A DNA stretch of 64,000 nucleotides from Nymphalis io (taxonomy: Eukaryota > Arthropoda > Insecta > Lepidoptera > Nymphalidae), in assembly GCF_905147045.1 (NCBI RefSeq), contig NC_065889.1, forward strand, positions 4,841,001-4,905,000, in the 5' to 3' direction. The translations under genes and the position numbers were made by a program. Positions 37,211 to 49,600 of this stretch are shown here, piece after piece (the first letter of the stretch is position 1; each line of letters begins with the position of its first letter). Under the pieces are notes generated by a model. It made no database searches, was not told the DNA's origin, and saw only the letters and a program-made list of their open reading frames with translations.

Positions 37211-39161
37211 ATGCATTTCTTTGTTTGTTTTGTCGTCTTGTTGCTATCTGCAATCTGTGAGTACATTTGATTATAATTAAAAAATAACATTTTAATATTT
37301 ATTTTCAATTGATGAATTATTTCTTATATTTACTTTCGGAATACATATATAATATACTTACATAAAAACCACTCGACGTGCCATACGCGTTTTTTTTCGT
37401 GTATTGTTTAAAATATTCGATATTGATAGTATCGATCATTAGGTCCCAATTCTTATAAGCTTCAGTAGTCGTATATAATATTTCTATAATAAGTGGAATT
37501 TTCTACTCTTCTTTAAGAATAGGAAGAAGTAAAAAAATGTAATAAAATTTCATATAGTTTACTAGTGCTGTAATGAGCGAGTCAAATTCGATTAATTTTC
37601 TGTCGAATTCGACAGTATCCATATCATATCAAACGTGAAACATTTAAACATAATTATTTAAATTAAAGCCTTTAAGGCAAATACAAATAAAAATTAAACA
37701 AATACAATTTAAACTTACTATATTAGCACTATAATAATAATATATATATTATTCTTTATAGTGAGAAATGCAGCTTTGTACCCATTGAGACTGCTCTTTT
37801 TGTATTTTAGTACAATGGTTAATTAATTACCCATCTAATTTTTAGGCAACGGCCAGTCTTCAATCAATGCCGAAAAAAGCCCACTTTGCAAAGTGCGGAA
37901 TACATACATAAAAGTGGAGGGAGAATGTGATTCCTACATTGAATGCCGGGTTCGTTTTATAATAATATTTATTTTTTATAAAATATGAATAGCTATAATT
38001 GTATAAGACTAAAGTTTTATATTTTCATCTGTATTAGGACTATCTCTCGACTGAAATGCTATGTCCAGATGGTCTTCATTTCAACCCTAACGCGCAGTGG
38101 CCGGAGTATGCTTGCGGTTATCCTCAGGATGTGCCTTGCGTAGGTCGTGGCATTACCCGTAAGTATAATAACAATGTTAAAAATATAATAAAATACGGAC
38201 GACACTTCATGTTTAACAATTTTTAAACGTTGTCTAAGTTTAATAATATATTAATTCTGAATCGTACGTAGCATTTGCTTCGCCAAACTACTACTATAAA
38301 AAAAATCTTTGACAGTTGATTGAGAATTGTCAATATCGTTGGGTTGAACGTTGAGTGCAAAACTATTACGACACACGCCTATGTTAATTTATAACAACCA
38401 TAGAATCATATTCAAATTATAATAAATTAAAATATACGTAATTTTGAGAATAGTTTCACTTTCTCATATCTATTTTTATTAACAGAGCCAGCGAATCCTA
38501 CAGCTGACTGCGCACATCAATACGGATACTTTCCATCTCCCGTGGCTAAGCCAAATGACTGTGGACATTATCGCATTTGTAACGCCGGCAGAGCCATTGA
38601 AATGCATTGCCCTACTGGCTTAGCATTTAACCCTGTTACTGCCCAATGCGACTGGCCTGAACTGGTGCCTACCTGCGATGTTGAAAGTAATACATAATAT
38701 ATTTTTAATACCATTATTATGTATTTAAAGGATCGTGTTAATTTAATTGACGTATTTCAGCTTTCGTTGGGTATCAGTGTCCTCCAGCTGCGATTGACCG
38801 AAATGGCAACCCAGTAGTAACAAACCATAAGTAAGAGAAGCATTAATTATTTTTATTTTAATAATTATTCACTATTTTGAAAATCATAATACGAATTAAA
38901 GTAACGATCGTGAACGTTAAATTGAAACCTTTAAAACGTTATTTATTGACCTTTATTATTTCATGTGTACTGTCGCTTTTTAAATTGTATACGTATTTTT
39001 TAAGGTATGAAGGCGATTGCTCTGCTTTCTACTCGTGTATGAACGGGCACGCCCGCATCCTGTCCTGCGATACTGGATTGGCGTTTAACCCCGTCACCAG
39101 TCGTTGCGAAGACGCCGATCGCGTTCAATGCGAAGCGAAGTCTATTGCCAAATATTACTAA
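37211..39161 (+). CDS. gene C: compact three-domain chitin-binding protein (CPAP3 type)
   Basis: Exons 37211-37256, 37846-37949, 38038-38158, 38486-38686, 38761-38830 and 39005-39161 join to 232 residues. The signal peptide is MHFFVCFVVLLLSAICNGQS. There is almost no linker before the first CBM14 domain (about 30-84). Domains 2 and 3 are at about 99-155 and 164-224, each with six cysteines. The protein ends in AKSIAKYY without the charged tail of gene B. Intron phases are 1, 0, 1, 1, 2; exon 2 has an unusual donor, GTTCGT. AATAAA at 39195-39200 is the polyA signal. The size fits a minimal obstructor protein, expected in the extracellular chitin matrix. It has an intact paralogue, C', at 53974-55920. 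Confidence 0.88.
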
Positions 39162-39204
39162 GAACGCGTTTGAATAATAATTCATAAAATAATTAATAAA
39201 GAAA

Positions 39205-40685
39205 TTTTATATTTTTCACGTACTGTTATGAATTAATATGTATTATTTTATGTTATGAATAAATAAAAATATCCAAATAAAGTACTTTATCTTTCAGTCT
39301 TATTTAAATTTAAATTACATAAGTTAATTACTAAAAATACATGCTTAAAAAACTACTACGCAAACTAATAATACCTTTTTCCGGGGTCTTGAATTAGAGA
39401 AATAACTTTACTTGTCGTGTTTATACAATGATCGTCGATCGATCGATTGACGCTGTTCTGTCAAAATTATTTATATAATTGTGATGATACATAATATTTA
39501 TGTAATTATATTGTGATACAATAAACTGTTATAACTTTTCCTACTTTAGTTAGTCTCTAATTTCAAGTTTTTAAACAGTCCAAGCAGTTTTTTTTTTTGT
39601 AGAATGTAAAAATCATAAATATCTATCTATGGCCATAATACTAAAAAAAAAAACAAAATATAATAAAGGAGCAGTATCTGTTGGTTGTATAATTTTTGTA
39701 ATTTCTGACTAAAGAGTCGAGAATTTCTATTAGACAACGCACCTGCAAGCCCTCGGGTGTTGCAGGTGCTGTTGGTATTGCGCCTCTTACATTAAAAAAA
39801 ACTCAGGTTTCTAATCTAAAGTGATTGAGTGCTTTAATAGATCAAGTAAGGTAAGCAATACCCACTTTTATGTAACACCCTATTTAATTTTCCTTAAATT
39901 TAATAGGTATTCGAAGGTACCCGCTTTTCTAGACAATATAAATCAGTTGTAGTAATATTCCAAATGCCATATCGCTTGAGTAACTAATATTATCGAGACA
40001 GTGCAACGATATAAAAACTGCACGACTTCATATATGGCTGAGGACATCTGTCGGTGCATTGTTATAAATACTGAACTAAGCAGCAATAGTATTTAATTGT
40101 TATGTTCAGGTTTGAAGTAAAGTAAATAAGATCTTAGTTCCCAAGGTTGGTGGCGCCAATGTCTATGGGTGTTGATAACCACTTACCATCATATGGCCCA
40201 TCCACCTATCTATTTAAAAAAAAATGTTATAAACATTAAACTGCTTAGAAGAGGTCGACCACTGTTTCAATACGCACTCTAATCTATATGGGTATGTTAC
40301 TGACCATCTCAGGACAATAATCTATTTAAGTTATACATTTGATTTAATTTTTCCCTATTAATTAGTCCCATGCCACACGTACCAGAAACTTATAGCAGCA
40401 GGAGAAGTTCCTTTGAACAGATTTACAAAGGGCCGTAGCCGGTCTTCTTTGCCTATCCTCGAGCGTGTAATTTGGAGACGGATAAGCTTAATACAGAAAC
40501 AACTTAAATTGTATAAAAAAACATATAATTTTAAATGATTAATCTTTAAATTGCTTTTTTTTCTTTTTCAAATATTTTTAAATTTTATATTTAGTATAAA
40601 ATGTGAAGAGCGCTATCAAATTTCATGCCTTTGTTTATTTGTAGGCCGGAGGCTATTTAATGAAATTAGTTTATGTTTCTTACGG
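39205..40685. other. C-D intergenic region, part 1
   Basis: AT-rich DNA with a family D repeat at 40110-40210 and a short hairpin at about 39741-39771 (GCACCTGCAA arms). An 80-codon frame at 40551-40793 is not kept in the duplicate and is rejected as a gene. Confidence 0.5.
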
Positions 40686-40689
40686 TTAA

Positions 40690-42080
40690 AGACATTTATT
40701 TTCTCAAAAGATTTACATTCAAATCACTTACAGAGAAAATTACAGAACAATAAGAATAAAAAATTGTTTAAATCGAATAGGCGTACACAGTAAAACAATG
40801 AATGTTATAATAACCTAATAATATAATAAATATCGGTGCAGTGCAAGCAAGTACGAGTAGTTTGTGACGTGAAGTAACCCTACTTCACGTCTAGTAAAAT
40901 GAAAACATAAAAAATGCATAAATATAATGCGTATACAAAGTAATGACAAGTAAGGAAGGTGACACATTAGACTCATCTGATGTTTTTAAATTTTATATTT
41001 TTTAATTTTGGTGTGCGATTGTTCATTATATAGACAGGCAATGCACAATTTATGTTGATTGTATTTATTTACGATAATGCTTATAAATATACATATATAA
41101 ATCAAATAATTTAATATTACATGATTATTGTCATATGTAAAATGTATAATTGATTACAATAAGTGTACATTAACAGTATTCTCTGGTACATTATTATTGT
41201 CTTAGTATACATACATAGTTGAGTAGTAGTTTTAGTAGTTATTTGACATAAGATATATCCATAAGTAATGTTATTTTAAGTTAGGAGTAGTGTAGTGTTA
41301 TTAGGTATTATATTATATTAGTTAAAACTTTATTTATTTAGATTAATTTTTTATAATAATCAATTGGATTTTAAGAAGAATCCTTTAAAATGTGGCTTTT
41401 AAGACACTTTTTAAAATTATGTAGCGATTTTATATCTTTGATATCCTTCGGCAAATTATTGTAGGTGCGTGCTCCTTCAAACAAAATACTTTTCTTGCTG
41501 TAGTTTGATGGGCCTAAACATATGTTATTAGCATTTCTAATCATTCGCTTATGAATATATATTTTTTTCGTGAAAGTAATTTGGGAGTGTATATCTTTTG
41601 TAAAGATTTTTCTAATATGAATGCAGGTGCTAATATGCTATATCTATAGATTTGAGTTAGGTTCATTAGTTTTGTATCCTTATACATTTTTATAGTAGGT
41701 GTTAAGGTGTTGTATTTAAATAGAGTCTTTATGAGTTTATTTTGTGTTGTTTGTAATTTTTGTAGATTGGTTTTGGCTGCCGAACCCCAATTAGATAGTC
41801 CAAATGTGGTTTAGCTAATGAATTGTAAATAGTATAACATACACTTTTCGGAAGGCATCGTATTATACCACGCACAGCACCGTTTGTTGAGAGAAGTTTT
41901 TTACGTGTTTTGTCAATATGATATTTCCACGTAAGCTGATTATTCAGGACTAAGCCGAGATATTTTTGTGTATTGACCCTTTTTATGAATTCCCCGTTAA
42001 TTGTCAGGGGTTTGAAGTTGCCTATATTTTGGTTTTTTGCAGCAAAAATTATGTTAGTTGTAAGTATTTATCCTATTATA
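40690..42080 (-). mobile_element. non-LTR retrotransposon fragment, copy-1-specific insertion
   Basis: The duplicate (57260-57285) goes straight from GAAATTAGTTTAT to the CTAGCTGAAGCCGCGGCTTC block, whereas here about 1.4 kb intervenes. On the minus strand, 41760-42060 translates to PLTINGEFIKRVNTQKYLGL, WKYHIDKTRKKLLST and CYTIYNSLAKPHLDYLI. This is the region just after the reverse-transcriptase active site in jockey/CR1-type LINEs. The frame is broken near its end, and the element is 5'-truncated. Confidence 0.75.
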
Positions 42081-42330
42081 CCTAGCTGAAGCCGCGGCTT
42101 CACCCGCATTGAATCCAGTTTGTGTTAAAAATGTTTCAAGCACTGCCATCTGAATTACGATTAACGAATTATTTTATAATAGTCAAAAATATTTTTTGCT
42201 ATCTTCAAATCTGCATATTTGACAGTTCTCGAAGATGTGTGAAATTTGCTTCAATCAGCTTTTACCCTCTTTACGCTTTCTCGTCTAAACTACTCAACCA
42301 GCGGCTCCGCGGGCGAAAACTAGTGAAAAA
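42081..42330. repeat. interspersed repeat with CGCGGGCGAAAACTA end
   Basis: It starts ACCTAGCTGAAGCCGCGGCT and ends GCGGCTCCGCGGGCGAAAAC, both typical strings of lepidopteran repeat ends. The duplicate at 57284-57675 has an extra internal insertion of about 130 bp. Confidence 0.55.
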
Positions 42331-43520
42331 ATATATTGAACTAAACTATCCGACATGGTCACAATTGTTGGAATGCTTTATAACAGAAGATAGTGATATA
42401 TTATTTGAAAAAGAAAAGGAAAAATAATAAAAGAAAGAAAGAATACAAATTAATGGATGAGGAAATTAAAACACTAATAGCTGAACTATTTCTGCTGACC
42501 ACAATTAAGCCTGTCTCAATAACATTCTAGATAAATTAAAAATGCTCATTTTAAATGATCATTTAAATTAATAATAACTTACGTTTTTTTATTTAATTTT
42601 AGGAAGCCCATATTATAGCCACAAATGAAATTTAATGGTAAACTTAGAACCTATCTATAATAATTAATATTTATTTCAAACATATATAAACGTACATATA
42701 TTTAAAATGCAGTTTATGATTCAATTATTCTTATATGGCAACTAATAGTATAAAGGATAATCTCGTAAAAACCTTTTGCAAGCGGGTTGTGTAATAAGAA
42801 AAAAAAACAAGTGTTTAATAATTCACAAATGGAGGATTTATTATATATATTTAGACAAAACGCTTAGATTGAAGCTTAATATAAATTATGTTAATTTAAC
42901 GATGCATAAATTAAAAGATTTAAATCAACAGAAAATTAACCATTCTCAAATGCTTTATATATATTTAATTGAAAACGTGTTAAACGTGTATTTTATATGT
43001 ATTTTATTCGTTATTATAATACAATTAATATTCACTTTGTATGGCTGCTAATGATATGATTCATACCAAGAATCTATTTTGTTTTGGTAAAACTGAAAAC
43101 AATTTTTAACCAAATTTTCTATTATTTATTCTTATTTCAAAGTATACAAAACGTTTCGAATTTCTCTTGAAAAATAACGTTATTTTATTTAAAATATCAT
43201 AAATATGAATAAATATTAAACTATTACAAGTTAAATTTTAATATTTCTTATAAAAAAAATTATACCATAAAACTTTATACCAATTCCATAAAACTGGAAA
43301 GTCTCTGTTTTAATTAATTATTACAAGAGATTATTATAAACGCGTTTGAGTCAGTGATTTTGTCTCTACACACTAGTAGTAAAAAAAACATAGTGTAGCT
43401 TATTTTACTTTCTTGATAATTAATTTTATATGACGCAAGCCTCATCGATTAAGTAGAAGTAATTTAATTGTTTCATTAATTTACTGATGATCTTAAATTA
43501 AAGAACATCGACTGATAAGA
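42331..43520. other. C-D intergenic region, part 2
   Basis: AT-rich DNA, matched by 57675-59690. A 91-codon frame at 42776-43051 is interrupted in the duplicate and is not supported as a gene. Confidence 0.5.
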
Positions 43521-43523
43521 GAC

Positions 43524-43559
43524 TATATAAAATGGATACATTTTTGATATAATATCAGT
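43524..43559 (+). promoter_or_regulatory. gene D core promoter (TATA + TCAGT initiator)
   Basis: TATATAAA at 43524-43531 and the arthropod-type initiator TCAGT at 43555-43559 are about 33 nt apart, ideal spacing. The ATG follows at 43602. The identical arrangement is in the duplicate at 59693-59728. Confidence 0.75.
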
Positions 43560-43601
43560 GTAGTGAGGTTTTTAACCGCGGTTGTCTTTATTTTTACAAC
43601 A

Positions 43602-46600
43602 ATGATAATACAAAAGTTATTGTTGTTAGGTGTGCCATTACTATTGTTAGGTAAGTAAATAATATTAAAATAAACAAATATCTTTGAAACTTACATCAAT
43701 ATTAAAATTTAAGTAAAATAAAATTTACTATTAGGATAAAATAAAAAAAAAATCGATGTTATATTCGGGTTTATAAGAATGACTATACCAAAAATATTTT
43801 TCACATCAGCGCTGTTATTATTATTTAGATCTTTCTTTGTCTGTACTTATGTCATTACACTAAATCTAAGGGACTTTGCAAGCTAAGTAACTTAATATGA
43901 TTAATAGTTATTAATGTCGCAATTTTATCAAGTAATAGTCATTGTAATTTAATATAAATGTAGTGTTTGCTTTAAAATAATTTTATAAAAGCAGTGCGTG
44001 AATTAAAATTATATTGTATTTTAAGAATAATAATAAATAATCATTGCTAGCAAACCTAATTAATTAATTAATTTGTTTTCAGTGGAAGCACGTGACACGC
44101 AAAGTGTGAACAGAGTAGCTTTACGAAGACCGATTGGTTATGGTCATAGGAATATACCTCTTACATCAGAAAACCTTAACACTGATAAAAAACTCTCAGA
44201 GGTACTCACAGAAAAACATATTTCTAATTCACCCATAACATATGGCGATGTTACAACATCATCGGCTTTAAAAACCGAAAATCCGTACAATGCTCTCGCC
44301 ACAACCTCTACGACAACGCAGGAACCAACATCGCAAAGTGTTATTAATTTCACAACCAGCCCAAAAGCTCAACTCAAACCCAAACCATCATATATCGTAT
44401 ACCAATTATACGATTATAATTGCAGAAACGTAAATGGATATTATTCAGTGGAAAATCAATGTGACGAATATGTGGAATGCCAGGTAGAATTATCTTTTTA
44501 ATCTATATTTGTTAACTTCACGGCTAAATTATTTAAAAAAAATTGTCATAATGTACATTATGTTACAGAACAATAAAGCATACCGAAACTTCTGTCCCGA
44601 AGGGCTTCATTTTGATTCAGCGAAGAAATGGCCAGCATTCCCCTGCGCGTATCCCTTTGAAGTTAAATGTCAAAGGCAATCAATTTCAAGTATGTATTAA
44701 TTATTGTTAACATTCACTTTTTTTTAAATCTCACTAAATATAAAAATACTCTTTCTAATGATCAAACACCTGGTTTAATGTACAATTATAACCAAATGTT
44801 ATATTAAATATAAATATATTAAATAATTTAAAAAATGTATTTATGAGTCTTTATGTATTATATATTTGAATCCGACGTACAGAATGCCTCTAGTCTGGGA
44901 TTCTGTAACTACTTAAAAATTCGCAAATGTTGTTGTTGAAAAAAATATTTCTATTTCAGCTACAGGATATGTTGATGTTTCGTCCAAGAGACCAGAAATT
45001 GTATACGCACCGGGAACAAAATATCTAGAATCAGTAACTGTAAAACCGGAACAAACAGTATATAACTATCCTGAATACTCTACTCCAGCCACCACAGAAC
45101 AAACTACTTGGAAACCACTTTGGTCTGGACAGACTGGTACACCTCATTTTAGTCAGTTTTCAACTGACATACCAACTACAACTACAACCCAAAAAACATC
45201 CGAACCCCAATTTCCAACATCTATTAGAGCAACCTATACGATTTTCCAACCGCAAGAAAAGAAGAAGTCATATACTACTAATGTACACATAAATGAACCA
45301 GCAACTTCGGAATCGGTAACGTCTCAATCTAATGAATATCTACCGGATGGCATAACTTTAACGTATACGCAACCAACAACTGAAGACCCAAAACCATCCA
45401 CTCAACCTAATGAAAGTTTAGATGCTGTGTCAAATAAAACTTCGACAGAGGCATCAGCTACACCTATAATTTTTCAAACCATACCTGATATTCGAATAAT
45501 GCAGCCTATTATCAATTTCACAACGAGACCAACCGCTCCACAGAACTTTATTCCATTGTACGCTGTAAATCAGTTAAATGATTATACATGCAGAAACGTA
45601 AATGGATATTATTCAGTGGAAAATCAATGTGACGAATATGTGGAATGCCAGGTAGAATTATCTTATTAATCTATATTTGTTTACGTCACGGCTAAATCAT
45701 TTGAAAATATTCATCATAATGTACATTTCGTTACAGAACAATAAAGCTTACCGAAGTTTATGCCCTGAAGGGCTTCATTTTGATTCAGCGAAGAAATGGC
45801 CAGCATTTCCCTGCGCGTATCCCTTTGAAGTTAAATGTCAAAGCCAATCAAAATCAGGTATGTATTAAATATTTTTAACATTCACTTTTTTTTAAATCTC
45901 ACTTAATTAAATAAAAATACTCTTTCTAATGATCAAACACCTGGTTTAATGTACAATTATAACCAAATGTTATATTAAATATAAATATATTAAATAATTT
46001 AAAAATGTATTTATGAGTCTTTATGTAACATATATTTAAATCTGATGTACAGAATAATATACAGTTTGCCTTCAGTGGAACTAACAGAAAAACTATACAA
46101 AACTATTCGAAGGCCGATAATTATTACTGAACTCACGGAACCAATGCCTCTAGTCTGGGATTCTGTAACTACTTAAAAATTCGCAAATGTTGTTGTTGAA
46201 AAAAATATTTCTATTTCAGCTACAGGATATGTTGATGTTTCGTCCAAGAGACCAGAAATTGTATACGCACCGGGAACAAAATATCTAGAATCAGTAACTG
46301 TAAAACCGGAACAAAAAGTATATAACTATCCTGAATACTCTACTCCAGCCACCACAGAACAAACTACTTGGAAACCACTTTGGTCTGGACAGACTGGTAC
46401 ACCTCATTTTAGTCAGTTTTCAACTGACATACCAACTACAACTACAACCCAAAAAACATCCGAACCCCAATTTCCAACATCTATTAGAGCAACCTATACG
46501 ATTTTCCAACCGCAAGAAAAGAAGAAGTCATATACTACTAATGTACATATAAATGAACCAGCAACTTCGGACTCGGTAACGTCTCAATCTAATGAATATC

Positions 46601-49600
46601 TACCGGATGGCATAACTTTAACGTATACGCAACCAACAACTGAAGACCCAAAACCATCCACTCAACCTAATGAAAGTTTAGATGCTGTGTCAAATGAAAC
46701 TTCGACAGAGGCATCAGCTACACCTATAATTTTTCAAACCATACCTGATATTCGAATAACGCAGCCTATTATCAATTTCACAACGAGACCAACCACTCCA
46801 CAGAACTTTATTCCATTGTACGCTGTAAATCAGTTAGATGATTATACATGCAGAAACGTAAATGGATATTATTCAGTAGAAAATCAATGTGACGAATATG
46901 TGGAATGCCAGGTAGAATTATCTTATTAATCTATATTTGTTTACGTCACGGCTAAATCATTTGAAAATATTCATCATAATGTACATTTCGTTACAGAACA
47001 ATAAAGCCTACCGAAGTTTATGCCCTGAAGGGCTTCATTTTGATTCAGCGAAGAAATGGCCAGCATTTCCCTGCGCGTATCCCTTTGAAGTTAAATGTCA
47101 AAGCCAATCAAAATCAGGTATGTATTAAATATTTTTAACATTCACTTTTTTTTAAATCTCACTTAATTAAATAAAAATACTCTTTCTAATGATCAAACAC
47201 CTGGTTTAATGTACAATTATAACCAAATGTTATATTAAATATATTAAATAATTTAAAAATGTATTTATGAGTATGTAATATAAATTTGAATCTGATGTAC
47301 AGAATAATATACAGTTTGCCTTCAGTGGAACTAACAGAAAAACTATACAAAACTATTCGATGACCGATAATTATTACTGAGCTCACAACAACAATGCCTC
47401 TAGTCTGGGATTCTGTAACTAACATAGAAATTCGCAAATGTTGTTGTTAAAAAAAAATTCTATTTCTGCCACAGGATATGTTGATGTTTCGTCCAAGAGA
47501 CCAGAAATTGTATACGCACCGGGAACAAAATATCTAGAATCAGTAACTGTAAAACCGGAACAAACAGTATATAACTATCCTGAATACTCTACTCCAGCCA
47601 CCACAGAACAAACTACTTGGAAACCACTTTGGTCTGGACAGACTGGTACACCTCATTTTAGTCAGTTTTCAACTGACATACCAACTACAACTACAACCCA
47701 AAAAACATCTGAACCCCAATTTCCAACATCTATTAGAGCAACCTATACGATTTTCCAACCGCAAGAAAAGAAGAAGTCATATACTACTAATGTGCACATA
47801 AATGAACCAGCAACTTCGGAATCGGTAACGTCTCAATCTAATGAATATCTACCGGATGGCATAACTTTAACGTATACGCAACCAACAACTGAAGACCCAA
47901 AACCATCCACTCAACCTAATGAAAGTTTAGATGCTGTGTCAAATGAAACTTCGACAGAGGCATCAGCTACACCTATAATTTTTCAAACCATACCTGATAT
48001 TCGAATAACGCAGCCTATTATCAATTTCACATCGAGACCAACCGCTCCACAGAACTTTATTCCATTGTACGCTGTAAATCAGTTAAATGATTATACATGC
48101 AGAAACGTAAATGGATATTATTCAGTGGAAAATCAATGTGACGAATATGTGGAATGCCAGGTAGAATTATCTTATTAATCTATATTTGTTTACGTCACGG
48201 CTAAATCATTTGAAAATATTCATCATAATGTACATTTCGTTACAGAACAATAAAGCTTACCGAAGTTTATGCCCTGAAGGGCTTCATTTTGATTCAGCGA
48301 AGAAATGGCCAGCATTTCCCTGCGCGTATCCCTTTGAAGTTAAATGTCAAAGCCAATCAATTTCAGGTATGTATTAAATATTTTTAACATTCACTTTTTT
48401 TAAACCTCACTTAATTAAATAAAAATACTCTTTCTAATGATCAAACACCTGGTTTAATGTACAATTATAACCAAATGTTATATTAAATATATGAAATAAT
48501 TTAAAAATGTATTTATGAGTCTTTATGTAATATATATTTAAATCTGATGTACAGAATAATATACAGTTTGCCTTCAGTGGAACTAACAGAAAAACTATAC
48601 AAAACTATTCGATGACCGATAATTATTACTGAGCTCACAACAACAATGCCTCTAGTCTGGGATTCTGTAACTAACATAGAAATTCGCAAATGTTGTTGTT
48701 AAAAAAAAATTCTATTTCAGCCACAGGATATGTTGATGTTTCGTCCAAGAGACCAGAAATTGTATACGCACCGGGAACAAAATATCTAGAATCAGTAACT
48801 GTAAAACCGGAACAAACAGTATATAACTATCCTGAATACTCTACTCCAGCCACCACAAAACAAACTAATTGGAATCCACTTTGGTCTAGACAGACTGGTA
48901 CTCCTCATTTTAGTCAGTTTTCAACTGACTTACCAACTACAACTATTACCCAAAAAACATTCGAACCCCAATTTCCAACATCTATTAGAGCAACCTATCC
49001 GATTTTTCAACCGCAAGAAACGATGGAGTCTTATACTACTAATCATCAAGACAAAACGAGACCAACCGCTCCACAGAACTTTATTCCATTCTACGCTGTA
49101 AATAATTTAAATTATTATACATGCAGAAACGTAAATGGATATTATTCAGTGGAAAATCAATGTGATGAATATGTGGAATGCCAGGTAGAATTATTTTTTT
49201 AATCTATATTTGTTTACGTCACGGCTAAATCATTTGAAAATATTCATCATAATGTACATTTCGTTACAGAACAATAAAGCCTACCGAAGTTTATGCCCTG
49301 ACGGGCTTCATTTTGATCCAAAAGCGAAATGGCCAGCATTTCCCTGCGCGTACCCATCTGAAGTTCAATGTCAAAGCCAATCTATTACACGTATGTACTA
49401 AGTATTTATCTAAATTAGATTTCGATAGAAGGTAAGGCAATAGAAATACTTACAGGTGCGAAACAATATGTTTAAAACGATGCTGTCGATGGCACCATAA
49501 TATGGCCAATCTTTTATAGAATCATTGTATAAACACCAGAAGTATAATAAAAATAAAGATATTTCGCAGATGTGTTTAACATTTTGTATTAAAGAGTTCT

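Larger units (their letters stand above)
35302..44118. repeat. segmental duplication, copy 1
   Basis: From about TTCAAAAACATTACTTAAAC at 35302 to within exon 2 of gene D this segment matches 52160-60264 in the same order and orientation. It contains the end of gene B intron 5, the last exon of B, all of C, and the promoter, exon 1 and start of exon 2 of D. Copy 1 alone has the insertion at 40690-42080. Confidence 0.9.

Noticed and set aside
40551..42427. Frames of 80 and 101 codons between genes C and D
   Set aside because: They overlap repeat sequence, and the matching frames in the second copy of the duplication are interrupted or altered.
42776..43051. 91-codon frame between genes C and D
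   Set aside because: The duplicate at about 58100-58390 has stop codons and indels in this frame, so it is not maintained.
44960..49390. CRISPR-like or satellite array
   Set aside because: The repeats are 1.25-kb exon-intron units with maintained reading frame and splice sites, in a eukaryotic gene; nothing resembles short repeats with unique spacers.
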